From Diatrype stigma (lineage: Eukaryota; Ascomycota; Sordariomycetes; Xylariales; Diatrypaceae), in the NCBI GenBank assembly GCA_022225965.2, contig JAKJXP020000076.1, forward strand, positions 124,001 to 188,000: DNA of 64,000 nt, in the 5' to 3' direction. Position 1 is the stretch's first letter; each line of letters starts with the position of its first letter. Below, one piece after another: positions 45,963-58,699 of this stretch. Made by a program: the position numbers and the translations under genes. The notes below the pieces were generated by a model. It did no database searches. It saw only the letters and a list, made by a program, of their open reading frames with translations, and was not told the DNA's origin.

Positions 45963-48900
45963 TTTGGAAGGAGGGGAATTGTACTTGGACTCGGAATTGG
46001 AATTGGAATTGGTATTAGGTTGACATGTGGTAGTCGCTGTCGTCGTCGTCGTCGTCAATGCAGCGTAAGCAGCTTAGCGCAGGGCTGGTTCTCTTTATTG
46101 GAAGTCGCCCTTCCTTTCTTGCGCCGCACACAAAGCGCTAGAATCAGTCGTCCGGCCACTATGCTATGCTATGCTATGCGCTGCATGTATGTATGGGTAT
46201 GTATGTATTGGATGTGAGGGAATTAGGAGGGTTGAAAAGAATATCTGGTAATAATGAGTGCTAGACTGGTGCTAGGAAGAAAAAGACGCTGCCGACAACG
46301 CTGACGACGCTGGGACGCTGAGACGCTGCTACGCTGACAACGATGTTGTGAGGGGAAGGGGGGGAGAAGAAAAGTAAAGGAGTCAGTTATCGTGGCTTCA
46401 GTGGAATCGTCGTCGGTAAAGGCTAGCACGGCTGGTTGGGCCACGCAGTGATAAAACTGAATGCTAAGGTCGCTAAGGATAAGGAACCTTTGGGTTAATA
46501 ACTCGATACAGCCGGAGGTACTTGCTGCATACGAAACCAGTCAGGCGAAGGACGCGGTTGGCTGGCACATTGGCTGATCCAGCTTGGCGGCAGGGGCCCT
46601 ATTCTGGCTACCTAGAAAGTACCTATAGTGGTGATGGGCAGTGGTGGACAGTGGCGGACAGTGGGTGGACCTACAACCCGCGACCTGGAGGTGGATTGCT
46701 GAGCTTGGCCGAATGTGGTATGGAGCGGTATGGAGGCTATCGCCGGACTGCGTTGGTTCAGGGCCTGGGAGGTTTCAGATAGCGGTTGGTGGGCGCCAAC
46801 CAAAGCGGCAATCGAACGAAAGTGGGTTAGGATTTCTTGAAGTGTGGGGACGAAACCTGAGCCCGAGGTATCTGAATTAAGGACGACCTTTCTGACACCT
46901 GCCAGCCCTGGAGGGAAGGTCCGGTCAAATTCTTACTCAAGGTAGGTACCTAGGTAAGGCTCAATAACGTAGAAATAACTCAAGAGAAAAAAGGTGAAGT
47001 GAAGACGAGGAAGGTGAAGAGAGGGAATCTTCTGCGCCAGTCAAATGAAACTGAGATTTGGAAATTCTGAATTCTGGGACTGTGCATGGGAGATAGGAAG
47101 GAGAAATGTGTTTCTCTTCCTACTATGTGAAGAATTCCCTGCCTGCTTATCAGGTGGCAGTTATTGAATTATTATTGTTGTGCCGCGCAGGAATTGCAGC
47201 TTTGAACACCGAAGGCAAGGCAGCTTCATAACCCGCATAATCCTCCATCCTCCAGTATGATACAAGTACCGACTACGTACTCCGGGGATTCTACGTAGGT
47301 ACTAGGTATGTTGAAGCTTACTACATACATAGATGTGAAGCGGCGCTGGTATACCTCCCAACGTAGGTAGTCCATATTATAGATGCCTTCAATCACTTAT
47401 CTTTGGGGTCTTTGGGGTCCTTTTGCGTTACATTGGATGCCTATACTACAAGGCCAATGCTTGAACATCCCCCAGATTGCCAGATTGCCCAGATGTAATT
47501 TGATTAAAGGCACCCAACTTGGTTTACGATGTCGGGCTGGATGTTTAGCCTGCTGTGATTTTCCTTGCGTTTTCCATGCTTCTATTCCCGGCTGCTCGCA
47601 TGATCATTGGCTTACACCTTAGCCCTGTACACTAGCATGATCCCGCATATCACTATATCCCCATATCACAGCGCGAGCTGGTTCATGGGGATCTCGCGCC
47701 GGCGCGTCGTCGAACATCTTCGGCTTGCTTCTTCGGTAAAGATTATGTCATTGATGTGCACTGTCATCCGAACCTCCGCCCATCGTTCAAACTCGGCATC
47801 TCGATGGAGCCGACAGAAGAGCATCAAACAAGATGATCTTGGGAGATCACTGCAAGATCAGCTCTGATTTACCTTGCCGACATCGTATGTAGCAACCAGG
47901 GAGATTTGGCTATGCACATAAGTAGACGAAGAGATGAGGTAACGGGTTGGTTACCTACCTCTAAAGAGGCCCAAACTCTCAAACCACATTTTCACAGACG
48001 GAAATAACTACGTAATGAGGGATGAAATAAGAAGCAAACCAATGGATTTGTTTCCTGAGGAATGATAGCCTCGAAGGAACCGTTGCCCTTGACATGAACC
48101 CCTAAATTTAGGCATTACTACCAGTGATGCGTGCGTACTTGTATCATATCTATTGCATGCATTCTGGCATTGTGGCGATGCTGTCATTCCGCCCTTCATA
48201 ATACATATGTACGTACAATAATTACCTACAGAGGCATGTAACGATCTACGTGCACATATCACTTACACTCAGCCTCATGTGTCCCTATTGCAATGGGTCC
48301 ACCGCAAACGACAAGCGCAAGTGACAGACCAGAATGGCGTCATTGAGTGGAAACCGTCTAAAACGAGGCATCACTCATCACTCCAACTGACCAGTCATCG
48401 CCGGTCGTTCGATACGCTCCTTTTCTCGAGGAAACAAATCGTTTCTCACGACAAACAATCCGCATCATTGTGTATGGCTGACAGGCGAACAGGCTGATGA
48501 TACATCCAATAGTACCCAGTCCCTAGCCTGCAGTGGCAGAATTCAAGCCGTAGCCATTTCAGCCAGTCAGAAGAAGGCTACTCGACGGGACAGTGTCATT
48601 CTCTGGGAAAGCTTCGCGTTCCCATCACCAGGCGACCCGCTTTTGCAGGGAGCCCAGGGAGTCAGTCAGGGGTCGTTTACATCCAGGATCTCCAACCTTG
48701 AAACACCTTCTTGTTTCGACATGCTCCTACAAGGGAGCCTCTGGTAAGACCACGCGCCCGGCAACCGCCGGCCGACCAGCACAATTCCCACGAATAGGTG
48801 AATGGAGCGGTCAGGGGAAACATGCTGGCACTCCAGGTTGAACCTACTGTATCTCGCTGTGTGATATTATTGCTAAGTCTGGTATTTTAAGAACGAGTGT

Positions 48901-51900
48901 ATCCACTATTGAGGCGACAAGGTCTCGCTCGCCTCGTCGCCGCATTGAGAAATGGACAACGACAGGTCACAGAGTCAACCTTGGTTTACGTAGTGAAAAG
49001 CCGCAAGCACAGCAGAGAAGGCAGACTTGTTGGTGAAGAGCAGAGCAGAGCAGAGCAATGTTCGTTAGCTGGTGTCGTTTACCCATATTGGAATCTCAAC
49101 CAAGACAAGATTGACAATGGGGTTACAGCAGCTAAACATACCCGAGATGGGGCCCCCCAACTCCGACAGTACGGCAAGGCCTAGGTGAGCTGTAAATCAT
49201 CGCCTATTGCGATGCACACCATTGCAGTAGACCGATCGGATTCCCGAGGCTGATATCATAGACACTGAACTAACAAAACATGCACAATACACAATTCATA
49301 CTAAGTACATACCACCGGCTTCGTGCACATGAAAGCGTCGTTGAAGATATACCTACAGTTGACAGTCAGGTAGATAGCTGGGTACCTAGATAGGTAAGTA
49401 GGTAATGTTGCACCGCATTCTCTCTACACAGTATTCCACTCAGTCCTAACTAAAGGCATACCAGATAGCTTCGGAGATAACAGACCGACTTTCTTGAAGC
49501 ATAAAATCAGCCTCTGACAGCAGTCCCCGATGACGACTATGCGTAACAGTCTTCGACATGGACCTGAACTATTTTCCTCTCCTTCCTCAAGCAATAAAGG
49601 GCGAGACTGAAAGAGCTGGAGCTCAACCGGTGACTAGGAGGATAGCTGCTGCTGTGGAACGGGAATGTTAATGCTCGTGCCCGCCCCAGAGTTTAAACTA
49701 CGAGATCACCTCGTGTTATGCTGGTTGCCAGATGCACTCGTACGTTATGATACAAAGCCCTAGTAATGCACTCTAGCTGTCGCGGGATACGAGGCCACGA
49801 ATGGTCCGTGTCCATTGCAGGGCCGAGGAATTCTTCGTCAGCCTGGAACGTCCCAGCCGAGCGGCGGCAGTCAGCTTTACGTTAATGAGTATAGGATGGG
49901 ATCACGAAGCGGTGTTTACGACGTATCTACTAGTTAGACTACGATGTCGGCGAGCGTAGGAACTTGGAAGAGGGGTTCGGGAGACCTTCACGCATTCCCG
50001 TGAACGCACTGATCGGCACAGAAAGGTCGGGTCTCGCATATGATGTCTTGCCTCCTGAAGGCTTTACTCCATTCCAGCTATGTAACTACTTTACACAATG
50101 CCTGCAGCTGATGTCTGTAGATGCAAACGATTAAAGATTACTGAGATGTGTATAGCGTTGGATCGAGGATCTACCTTGGATGTTGGGCTGGAGGGTCCGG
50201 CAAGCCGGGCAGCCCGGGCGGCGCAGCCCTGCCAGGCTACCCACGCAGGCACGTCCAGGCGAAGGGGCGGTTTGGCGGTTTGGGCAACAAGCCACCCGAC
50301 TGACGTTAACTAATCTTCGATTCAAAGGGGTGGGGGGGCAGGCAGAAACACGTGAAAAAAGGAGAGCAGTTACGAGGAGTTGGGATGTTTTAAGATTAAG
50401 CAAGTGGTCGAGCGAGACACATGTTCCGCTTGCATATTGCTTTCCCTGTCAGTGTCAGCTGCCTACTGTGCATTGCGTAAGTCAGTATTCGGGTTGCTTA
50501 TTCAGGCGGGTTGTTTCGATCTTGGTCGTGTGTTCATGCTATAGTACAACCTAAGCTTTATGTATTCTGTATGTAGGTATGTGCAACCCACATAGACAAC
50601 TACTGCTATGCACCATAACTACCTGGGTATGTCACCACAGCTATGTCACCACAACTACATATGTAGGTAGGTACTATGTATGCACCATAATCCCATAGTA
50701 TGAGGAGCATCCAAAGATAGGGCTTGATAGGGTTATAGGGTTGCGTTTGTGCAATATCCCATGCCACGTCCGGCGCCAAGTTCGAGGTGATTGGGTCAGA
50801 AGTGGTCAGAACGACGAGAGAATTTCCGTGAAAGCACACACAGCATGCACAAATTGATAATTCGATGTAGGTGTGCCTGGTATCTCCAGGTCTGTATGTG
50901 CATAGCATGTGCGTATGTATTCTAGTCTGGTCTGATAGCCTGATCCTGATAGTCTGATAGCATGCCAAGTACCTACACAGACGTCTAAACAGACCACGTA
51001 GCTTTACCTATGGAGTATAGACTCTATGGAGTTAGTAGCATCATAACCTGCATGGAGATTGCCATTGCACCGGCATAAAGAGATCTCGATTACGAAGGAG
51101 GGTTGGCTGCCAAGGTTGTCGCTTTCGGATTTCCCTTGTTTTCTGTCCCATTCGAGAATGCGCAGAGGGACTGGCTGAGGGCTGGTCCTGGTCGTTGGAC
51201 TGGATAAGGCCTTTAAACCCCCCTGTCGACTACGGACCTGACTAGCAGCGCGGGCGCGATTTGATTGGGCTGGGCAGTTGTAGTAGATGTCTGAAGCCGG
51301 ACCATGGCATCATCGCTAACGCAAGGCCGAACAACCCGAGCGAGACCTTGTTGCAACCTGGAAGCTGCAACCAAAGCGCCAAAAAACGCACAGAAAACCT
51401 GGCGGCCTGGCGACCTGGCGACCTGAGCGGACTAGGGTGGGTTTAGGGGCAGATCACTGGCGGGGCCCGACCGGCTAGGCCTGAGTGGTCCCTGGTGGTT
51501 TCTGGTGGTCTCCGGTGGTCTTTAGTGGTCTACCGCTAGGCGGAGCTCTAGCTTGAACGTCCATCCTCATCCAAAGTCCAGAAAAAACCAACATCCCGTC
51601 ACCAGGCAAAGGAGGAATGAATTCGTTCCTCTTCGCATTTTCCGATAAGATAGTTTTACATACTTGTGCATCGGTAGGGATGCATGTGGATTGTCCTGCC
51701 CTGTCCTGCCTGTCCTGCCTGTCCTGCCTGTCCTGTTGCTTCTATTCCCTGGAGAACTGAGCATTGCTTCCTTCAAAAACCCTACGAATCTCCGGTCCCT
51801 CCCTTCCAAGGTTTCCTGGGACTAATAACTAGCCATCGCCAATCCCTAAGCAGCTATGCCACTGTTCTGAACTTCTCTCTTTTGACTCCCGACTTCAGTC

Positions 51901-52012
51901 CGTGTTATAATTGCCAGCCGATATCCAATCTCTACACTCTTTTGAATGGGGAATGAGTCTTTCAATGTCCTAGCATCAGCGATTTTGCTGTCGTAATTGG
52001 AGGGTTAAGAGG
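45963..52012. other. 6-kb gene-free divergent interval
   Basis: Upstream of both STE11 (-) and the PH-LRR gene (+). Frames here are below about 150 codons, overlap on both strands and match nothing I know. It holds a GTCGTC repeat at 46033-46056, GGACAGTGG repeats near 46640-46665, GAGCA repeats near 49037-49060, GTGGTC repeats near 51488-51530 and a minisatellite at 51692-51737. TAGGTA clusters occur near 46940, 47296, 49380 and 50655. Untranslated leaders, upstream exons or non-coding transcripts are possible but not visible. Confidence 0.5.
51692..51737. repeat. (CTGTCCTGC)n minisatellite
   Basis: Four to five tandem copies of an 8-9 bp CTGTCCTGC unit, about 280 bp upstream of the PH-LRR start codon. 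Confidence 0.85.
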
Positions 52013-55000
52013 ATGGAGTCTAAGAATGGTGCGACCCAGGCAGTCGAGGGGCTGGAGGTCCAGAAGAAGGAGAGGCGTGCTTCTTTCCTGAGCACCAAAG
52101 CCCTGCGCTCGCTCAGCATTAGTTCCCAAGTGTCGAGTTCTTCGGAAACGGAGGGGTCCTCGCCGCCCGCAGCGGGAGGGCAGCAGCACCGGAGAAGAAC
52201 TCTGCTGCGGAAGAGCCGCGTGTCCGGCCCACTAAAAGGCGATCTAGGCCGTCGTCCGTCTAAGAGCTCTGCAGAAGATGACAGAACATCCACATCGACG
52301 AGGCCGACCTCTCCCTCTGGCACAGGCAGTCGAGGGACCAGTATTTCCGGTGATCACATGAGCGTTCTCAGATTTGGTGCACTCCAGGCGGAGACTTCGA
52401 TTTTGAAGCACAAGAAGGAGCATTATCTGGTTCTTACGCCCTCGGCCTTGTTTAAGTTCAAGAGCCGTGCAGCTGCGTTGGAGCAGTTTCCCCAGGCAGC
52501 CACACCACTTAGTGCCGTCGAGGGATGGTCGCCCATGGGATCGGCGGTGAGCTCGGTGGTGGGCTCGTCGAAAGACCTGAAAAGCCTCACAGCTTGCGCC
52601 GAGGTCCATGTTCCACTGGACAGGATCGTTTCTGTATTCAACGATGAAGGGACTCGCCCGTGTTTCGCTATCGAGCTATGGTGGCGGGATCCCAAAGAGG
52701 CAACGGCGTTCTCGCGCTTGGAGCTCGACTTTAGCTTTCCCGAAGATCGCGATGACTGGTTGAAACAGATCAGGCACGCAACTAAGCTTCGATGCAAATC
52801 ACTCCCGGATGAACGAGCGCCTGCAGACGTCGAATTGATCTTCAAGGCAATGGTAGAATCGAGACCGAGGCAGAAGGGCTCACAGCTCGAAATCTATCCC
52901 GTTATACCACGACGACCCTACACCCGGCTTAGATCGAATTCAGGTGAAAATAAGAAGAACTGGCGAGATAACTCGTCTTTTTACCTAGCTTTCAGCAAGA
53001 ATTTCTGTTATCTCGGGCAGTTTTACAAGTCCGGATCAGGTCACAAGTCGAATCAGAATCTAGTCCAATTCGGACTAGCAACGCTCTCGAGAGCCAATGC
53101 CAGTCTGAATGATGAGAGATTCGACCTCATATTCCGGTAAGCATACCCGCCTCCAAGACGCTATTATAAGCGATATATCCACGACGCATGTAGTCAGGGG
53201 TTACACTCTACCTACGAGCCAGCATTCACCTCCAATTGGACGTCGTGTGGGTAATTATATGTTTGGCGAAGTAATTCTGATTTTATATAGCCTACCAATG
53301 GACCGGCCCGAACGCCTTGATCTATCTAGCCGACATCATCGGACAATCCTGTCGAAGCTTTTCAAAGCCGATACCTATCTGAAGCCAGCGTGGCCCCTAT
53401 GGACACGACGGGAAGTGTTCTTTATCGATGGGGAGTCGCAGCCGATCTACCTGCCCGAGGGAGAAGATTACGGTGGTTTCAAACGAACCCTCGAAGCATT
53501 CCTCGAGGGATACCGTTGTGCGGATGTCAATTGGACTGTAAACTGGGAGGATGTGCGATACCAGCCGGAGTTTCGACTTTTGCCGCCTACCCACCAGGAA
53601 CAATACTCCGCATATCAACTACTAGCGGTCTTTCGTGCTCTGAGATACAATGACTTCTTCAAATCACTGTCCTTTCGCAACATCGACTTCTCCAATCTAT
53701 CCTGGGCATCCGACAACAGCAAACGCATGGAGTCTACAGCATGGATATCTCGAACAGGTTCGTTGGCATGAGAATATGTGAGCCTCTAATGTAAGAAATC
53801 CCAACTGACCTCCGCCTAGGAAAGCGAAGCTTGACTCGGGCCGAATTCGAGATAGTAGAGAGCTCTTCAGTCCTCTTTCAAGAGATTGTGGCTATGCTAC
53901 TCGGGTCAGAGTCGGTGAAACATCTCGATTTAAGAAATGTCCTCAGAAACCCCCAGGCACCCCCTATCCGAGCTGACGAATCTCCTCATTCGCCGTCGAG
54001 GCGAATCTGCGAAGTCGTCCCCCCAATAGTGCTTCTGTGGAAATCTCTACAGAGTCGGTGCAACTCCGTAGATCTAAGTGGCAACCCATTTGGGCCCACA
54101 GATGTTTCGGGTATCTGTAGGTACCTGCAGCTATCTCGTGACGACTTGTGCTAACATTCATACAGCTCGTATTTTGCAAAACCGCCCAGGATTTCTCAAA
54201 TCTCTTTCGTGTTCCCACTGTCAAATCGATGAGAATGGGCTTCAACTGCTTTGTGAGGGTTTGCAGGAACAGAGATCCAGTCTGGAGGTGCTCGACCTCT
54301 CCCATAATACAGGGCGCATAGACTCGACTACACTATCAGAGACACTTGATGGAGCCAGTAAACTACGGCGGCTCAACCTCGCTTATTCGATCAAAGGCTC
54401 TCCAGAGGTGCCTCTGTTTCGTCCTTGGAATACAAGCACATCGTTCGACCCATGGCGGCTGGAGCAGATCAATTTGTCCGGGTGGAAGGTGAGTTGTTTG
54501 TTTCCAGCTCTATGTCATATCTTCTAACGGGGAGACACAGATGAACTTCGATACGCTTGCTGCAATCCTGAAGTACCTGGAACTTGACGAATCACACGGT
54601 CTGCGCCACCTCGTGCTGAACAACTGTGGGCTTTCTGGCGATATGGCCACTGCGCTTCTCTGCAGGCTCGGCGGAGGTAGAGATATTAGCTTATTCCTGA
54701 ACGAGAACTCGCTTGAAATGGGTTCGATGGATTGGATTGATCTAATTGAAGGGAACGAAGCTCCGCGTGTGCTACATCTCGATATGATACAATTTCAACA
54801 CCAGCACAACTTCCATCGACTCATCACCGCACTTACTCGCAATAAGACGATCGAATTTCTCAGCATGGTTGGAACAGGCCCACCTACTGGAGCGAACGCA
54901 GAGATGTCGGAAGTTCTCTTCGATTTCTTCAAGCTTAACGACACCTTGAAATACCTGGACTTTTCAGGGTATAGCGGCAAATTGGAAGAAAGTCAGATGG

Positions 55001-55974
55001 GATGGAGTCTCTCAGGGGCTATAAGTGGGCTCATGCAAAACCGTTCGCTCCTCCAACTCCGTATACGAAACCACGATCTGGGCGCTGCTGAGGATGTGAC
55101 GGAGATGTGTCGCGTCTTGGCTATCAACGAGGGGCTTGTCATGCTTGATTGCCAGAACAACAATTTCAACCCCAGCCAGTTCGCGAACCTCGTAACTGCG
55201 CTGAACAGCAACCATCGACTCATATCGTTCCCGTGGTCAGATGCGGATCGCGATTACGCTCTCCATGCCGAGAGACGGCGGTTCATGAGAACGTTGGCCC
55301 AACCTGGCAAACCACCTCCGCTTACGTTGTCGAAATCCGCGGAGCACCGTCTCGATGGGGTGCTGAAAACGCTCAAAACGCAATGGGAAGCTGAGGCCAA
55401 GAAAGTCAACGAGATCATCCGGAGGAACCGGGGCAACGTCGCGAACCACCTAATCGAGTTCGAGAGCGAGTTCATCGACGCCTGGGAAGACGCGAGCCTT
55501 TCCGCCTGGCTCTCGCCACGGCCGAAGGTGCCCCCCGGCCCCCATGGCCTCGGTCACGGCCACAGTTACAGCAACAGCGAGGATCGGAACCGCTTCTCTG
55601 TATTGTCGGTAGATACGCGCTCGAGCGCCCCTTCCCCGAGCCCATCAATCCCGTCCATCAACTTAAATCTGGGCCCGCCGTACGGCGCCTCTGATCCGGC
55701 CCTGGGCAGTGGCGGTGGCGGTGGCGGCGGCGGCGGTAGCAGCACCACCTACACAATCGAGGAGGAGTCCTCCAACGCGTCGGATCGCACGTCCCTATAC
55801 ATGATGATGCCGCACCACTCCGCCACGTTTCTGCAGGATGGCGCTAACGGCACCAATGCCAACGGGTCTGTCACTTCGCTCACGGGCTCGACAACCGCGA
55901 AGGTCCTCCAGCCCTCCAACACCATCACTACCAGCAACAACGTGGATGATACCCTGACGCTGGATACCTGGTAA
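52013..55974 (+). CDS. PH-domain leucine-rich-repeat protein (RNI-like, CARMIL-resembling)
   Basis: Probable scaffold at the membrane or cortex; exact role unknown. Five exons (52013-53136, 53291-53757, 53820-54110, 54166-54488, 54541-55974) give 1212 residues, all phases closing. A basic Ser-rich N-terminus precedes a PH-like fold at about 110-265 (FGALQAETSILKHKKEHYLVLTP start, DDWLKQIRHAT end helix). A conserved middle region follows, then RNI-type leucine-rich repeats (KSLSCSHCQIDENGLQLLCEGL, LEVLDLSHNTG, LRHLVLNNCGLSGDMATALL, LVMLDCQNNNF). After the repeats a charged helical segment, a Gly run and Ser/Thr-rich tail close the protein. PH plus long LRR order recalls animal and amoeboid CARMIL proteins, regulators of actin capping, but I cannot confirm orthology. 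Confidence 0.85.
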
Positions 55975-56162
55975 GGCAAGGCTAGGTAGGCAGCTGACCA
56001 GGGAGATGCCATGCTGAGAGTGTCTTCGCCTTGGGTTGGTTGTGCCTTTCTCTCATTTTCCGTCTTCCTACGACCACATTCGTCAATATGCGAACTGTGG
56101 TGTACGTACGACCTCGGCCGTCTGTCTCTACTTTCCTTCCTTGTTTATATCTCCTTGCTGGT

Positions 56163-56216
56163 TTTTGGTTTTGGTTTTGGTTTTGGTTCTGGTTCTGGTT
56201 CTGGTTCTGGTCTTGG
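56163..56216. repeat. (GGTTTT)n/(GGTTCT)n array
   Basis: Hexamer tandem repeat that switches from TTTTGG to TTCTGG units half-way. It lies about 190 bp past the PH-LRR stop codon. Confidence 0.9.
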
Positions 56217-56660
56217 TCAGGGCATTCAAAGGTCGGTCGGTCAGCGGAGCGTTCCTGGCGCCGGAAAGGAGAGATCTCTGCATATATAGTGATACCCCCT
56301 AGTTAGGTAACAGAGGGATGTACTTTGTGTGGAATTATCATCATCATTATCATGGATTATTAGGCTTGAATGATTGATTGACAGAATACATAATGTTTTT
56401 GCAATTCTCCTGTTTGTCCTTCTTGAAGTGAAATGTATGCCTAGTGATCACCGCGGGCTCGCACGCTATAACCTGATGCTCCCTAGTTATGTAGTCGGAT
56501 CTGTATATAGAGAAGTGATTAATGCAATGTCGAAGGAGGAAAGGCGTCTTCTTGCGGATCTACAAATCACTTTCGGATCAACGGCAACGAGCGGTATTGT
56601 GGAAGAACGTAGTATTGGGTGGAGCGTGAGCCCCCGCCTAGCTAAGTAGCAGCGGCCCAG

Positions 56661-56829
56661 CAGCAGCGAAGCTGCTGTTGCCCGCGTGTGACGATATGCC
56701 CGGGGGGCGATATGCCAAAGGGGCAGTAGCGAAGCTGCTGCTGCCGGGCAGAACGGAACGGAACGGCACCGGCAGCGCTGCTGCCAGCCTGGTGCCCGGA
56801 AGCGGGACGGCATCGGCAGCGCTGTTGCC
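56661..56829. repeat. Cluster of GC-rich short palindromes
   Basis: Four related hairpin-forming units: CAGCAGC-GAA-GCTGCTG (56661-56677), GGCAGTAGC-GAA-GCTGCTGCTGCC (56722-56745), GGCAGCGCTGCTGCC nested inside GGCACC/GGTGCC (56765-56796), and GGCAGC-GCTGTTGCC (56815-56829). CGATATGCC is also repeated at 56692 and 56708. Confidence 0.7.
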
Positions 56830-58259
56830 AGCGGCTTACGTACGTACGACGAAGGTTAGCTAGGGGCAGCCCACGTCGGTATATATAAAGCAAAACCTGT
56901 AGATAACCCCCCTAGTGATATCCCGGTTTTGTGCCTCCACCCTCGGTTGCTTGAGTGGGACGGCGGGCGGGCGAACGAAAGCAGCTGACGAGCCGGAAGT
57001 TGTTGTTGCGTTGTTGTTGTTGTAGAAGGAAGGGTTTGGAAGGTGGATCCTTCTGGACCTGTAGACTATTTATATTAGACCGCCCCTATTGTGAGTGCGT
57101 CAACTACTAACTGACGCCTGAGTAGATATGACTGCCGACTTGCAAGATTCACCTTTCCCTACCCTACCCTACCTTTTGTCCTAGACTTCCAGGGTCTCTT
57201 GTTGAGCTTTGCTAGATTTGCAGTATCCCATTTTGGCAGCTGTTATCACCAATACCACTATCGCCATTACCTAGGATCGTCACCCAGAGCTGGTTGGTAA
57301 CGCTGCTGGAATCTTCTCGGCGACTTTACTTAAACTTTTATGACAAGGCTTTTTTATGTTAATCACATTACTTTTAGCAAAGTGAATACACTTGCTAATA
57401 GCAGGCCATATAATACATTTATTACGAGTATTCCTATTCACACCTTAGTTTTCACACCTTAGTTTTCCAATGGCAAATGGTAACGCTCCGTTCAAATGCG
57501 CTGTTACTTTCTTGTATTTATTACCTCCTTACGAATAACCTTATAATAACATAATTTATAAAAGATATTTTTTATATTAATTAATTTATATACAAATTCG
57601 GTAATTCCCGAAGTCCGATTAATTTTGCGATTTGTTTTAATAAAGTAACGTATAAATAAAGTATAAAAATAAAAGGCTGTTAATTATTAATATAATAATC
57701 GCAAGTTATACCTAAAAAACTTTTTCCGGGATGCCTTAAAATTAATATTTAATTCATTATAACTTAATAAATATTACCTAAATACCAGCGCATTATTCAT
57801 TATAATTATAAAGCCTTATAATATTAAAAAAAAACTAAAATATAAATAATATAACAATTTAAGAACTTTATAAAATACTTTAATAATATAATAATATTTA
57901 ATTATATAATTATTATATTCAATTTCGTATTAATTAAAGCAATTAATTAATATAAAAAACGTATTATATTTCTTAAAAACGAAAAACTAAATTTTTTATT
58001 TAATAGTTTAGGCTAATATTAAGGGCTTAATAATAATAACGACGTTCTTTTTTTTATTATTCTTTAAAATTACGGCAAAATATAACATTTTTATTACAAA
58101 ATTAATTCTTTTTAAAAGGAATTATATTAATTAAATAAAATACGACGTTTATTTTATTATTTTTAATACGATAACTTAATTAAAAACCTTATTTTTCTGC
58201 GTAATTAATAAAGCTAAGCGCTTATTAAGCCGAATTCGAAATTCGATTACTTTAATAAA

Positions 58260-58460
58260 TACTACCACAATATAATTCCCAACGTCCTTTATAGCTGCCG
58301 TTCGAATTGCCGCGAGAAATTCCGTAAAGGATACCGTTCGGATTGCCCGTAATCGTAAGCTTCGTTTTACCGCAAAAAATACCGCCGGGGTTGCTACCGG
58401 AATTACCGCCGGGGCTGCCCGTAATCGTAAGCTTTGCTTGGTATTAATGGATTGCTTTCG
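58260..58460 (-). repeat. GC-richer patch with internal direct repeat inside the RIP island
   Basis: This ~200-bp patch is less AT-rich than its surroundings and has a direct repeat of CTTACGATTACGGGC (minus strand) about 75 bp apart. One minus-strand frame is open for about 60 codons and is rich in Gly, Asn and Ser (KLTITG, SPGGNSGSNPGG). It may be the tail of the MULE protein or an unrelated fragment. Confidence 0.45.
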
Positions 58461-58699
58461 GATAATAATAACGACGCGTTTCCGTTTCGGCTACGGACGC
58501 CTTTTTTCGTTCTTTTTTATTAAAACCTATTACGCCGTTATAAAGAAATAAGCCTTTCGCCGCGTTTATTAAAACGGCCGCCGGCAATAAATAGTTTCGA
58601 TTATTTTATACATTTAATTGCTTAATTAATTGTAACTGCCGTATTTATATCCGGTTATTCTTTCGCTTTAACGAAATAAAAATCGAAAATTACAAATAC

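Larger units (their letters stand above)
55975..57340. other. Intergenic leading to the RIP island
   Basis: Holds the 3' flank of the PH-LRR gene, a GGTTTT/GGTTCT array (56163-56216), a GC-palindrome cluster (56661-56829) and GTTGTT and CCCTA repeats (near 57000-57025 and 57160-57172). No gene seen. Composition changes sharply near 57340. Confidence 0.55.

Noticed and set aside
45963..46058. Thr/Asn-rich N-terminal extension of STE11
   Set aside because: The open frame begins from TTG with simple-repeat Thr codons. The ATG at 45962 starts a normal STE11 N-terminus.
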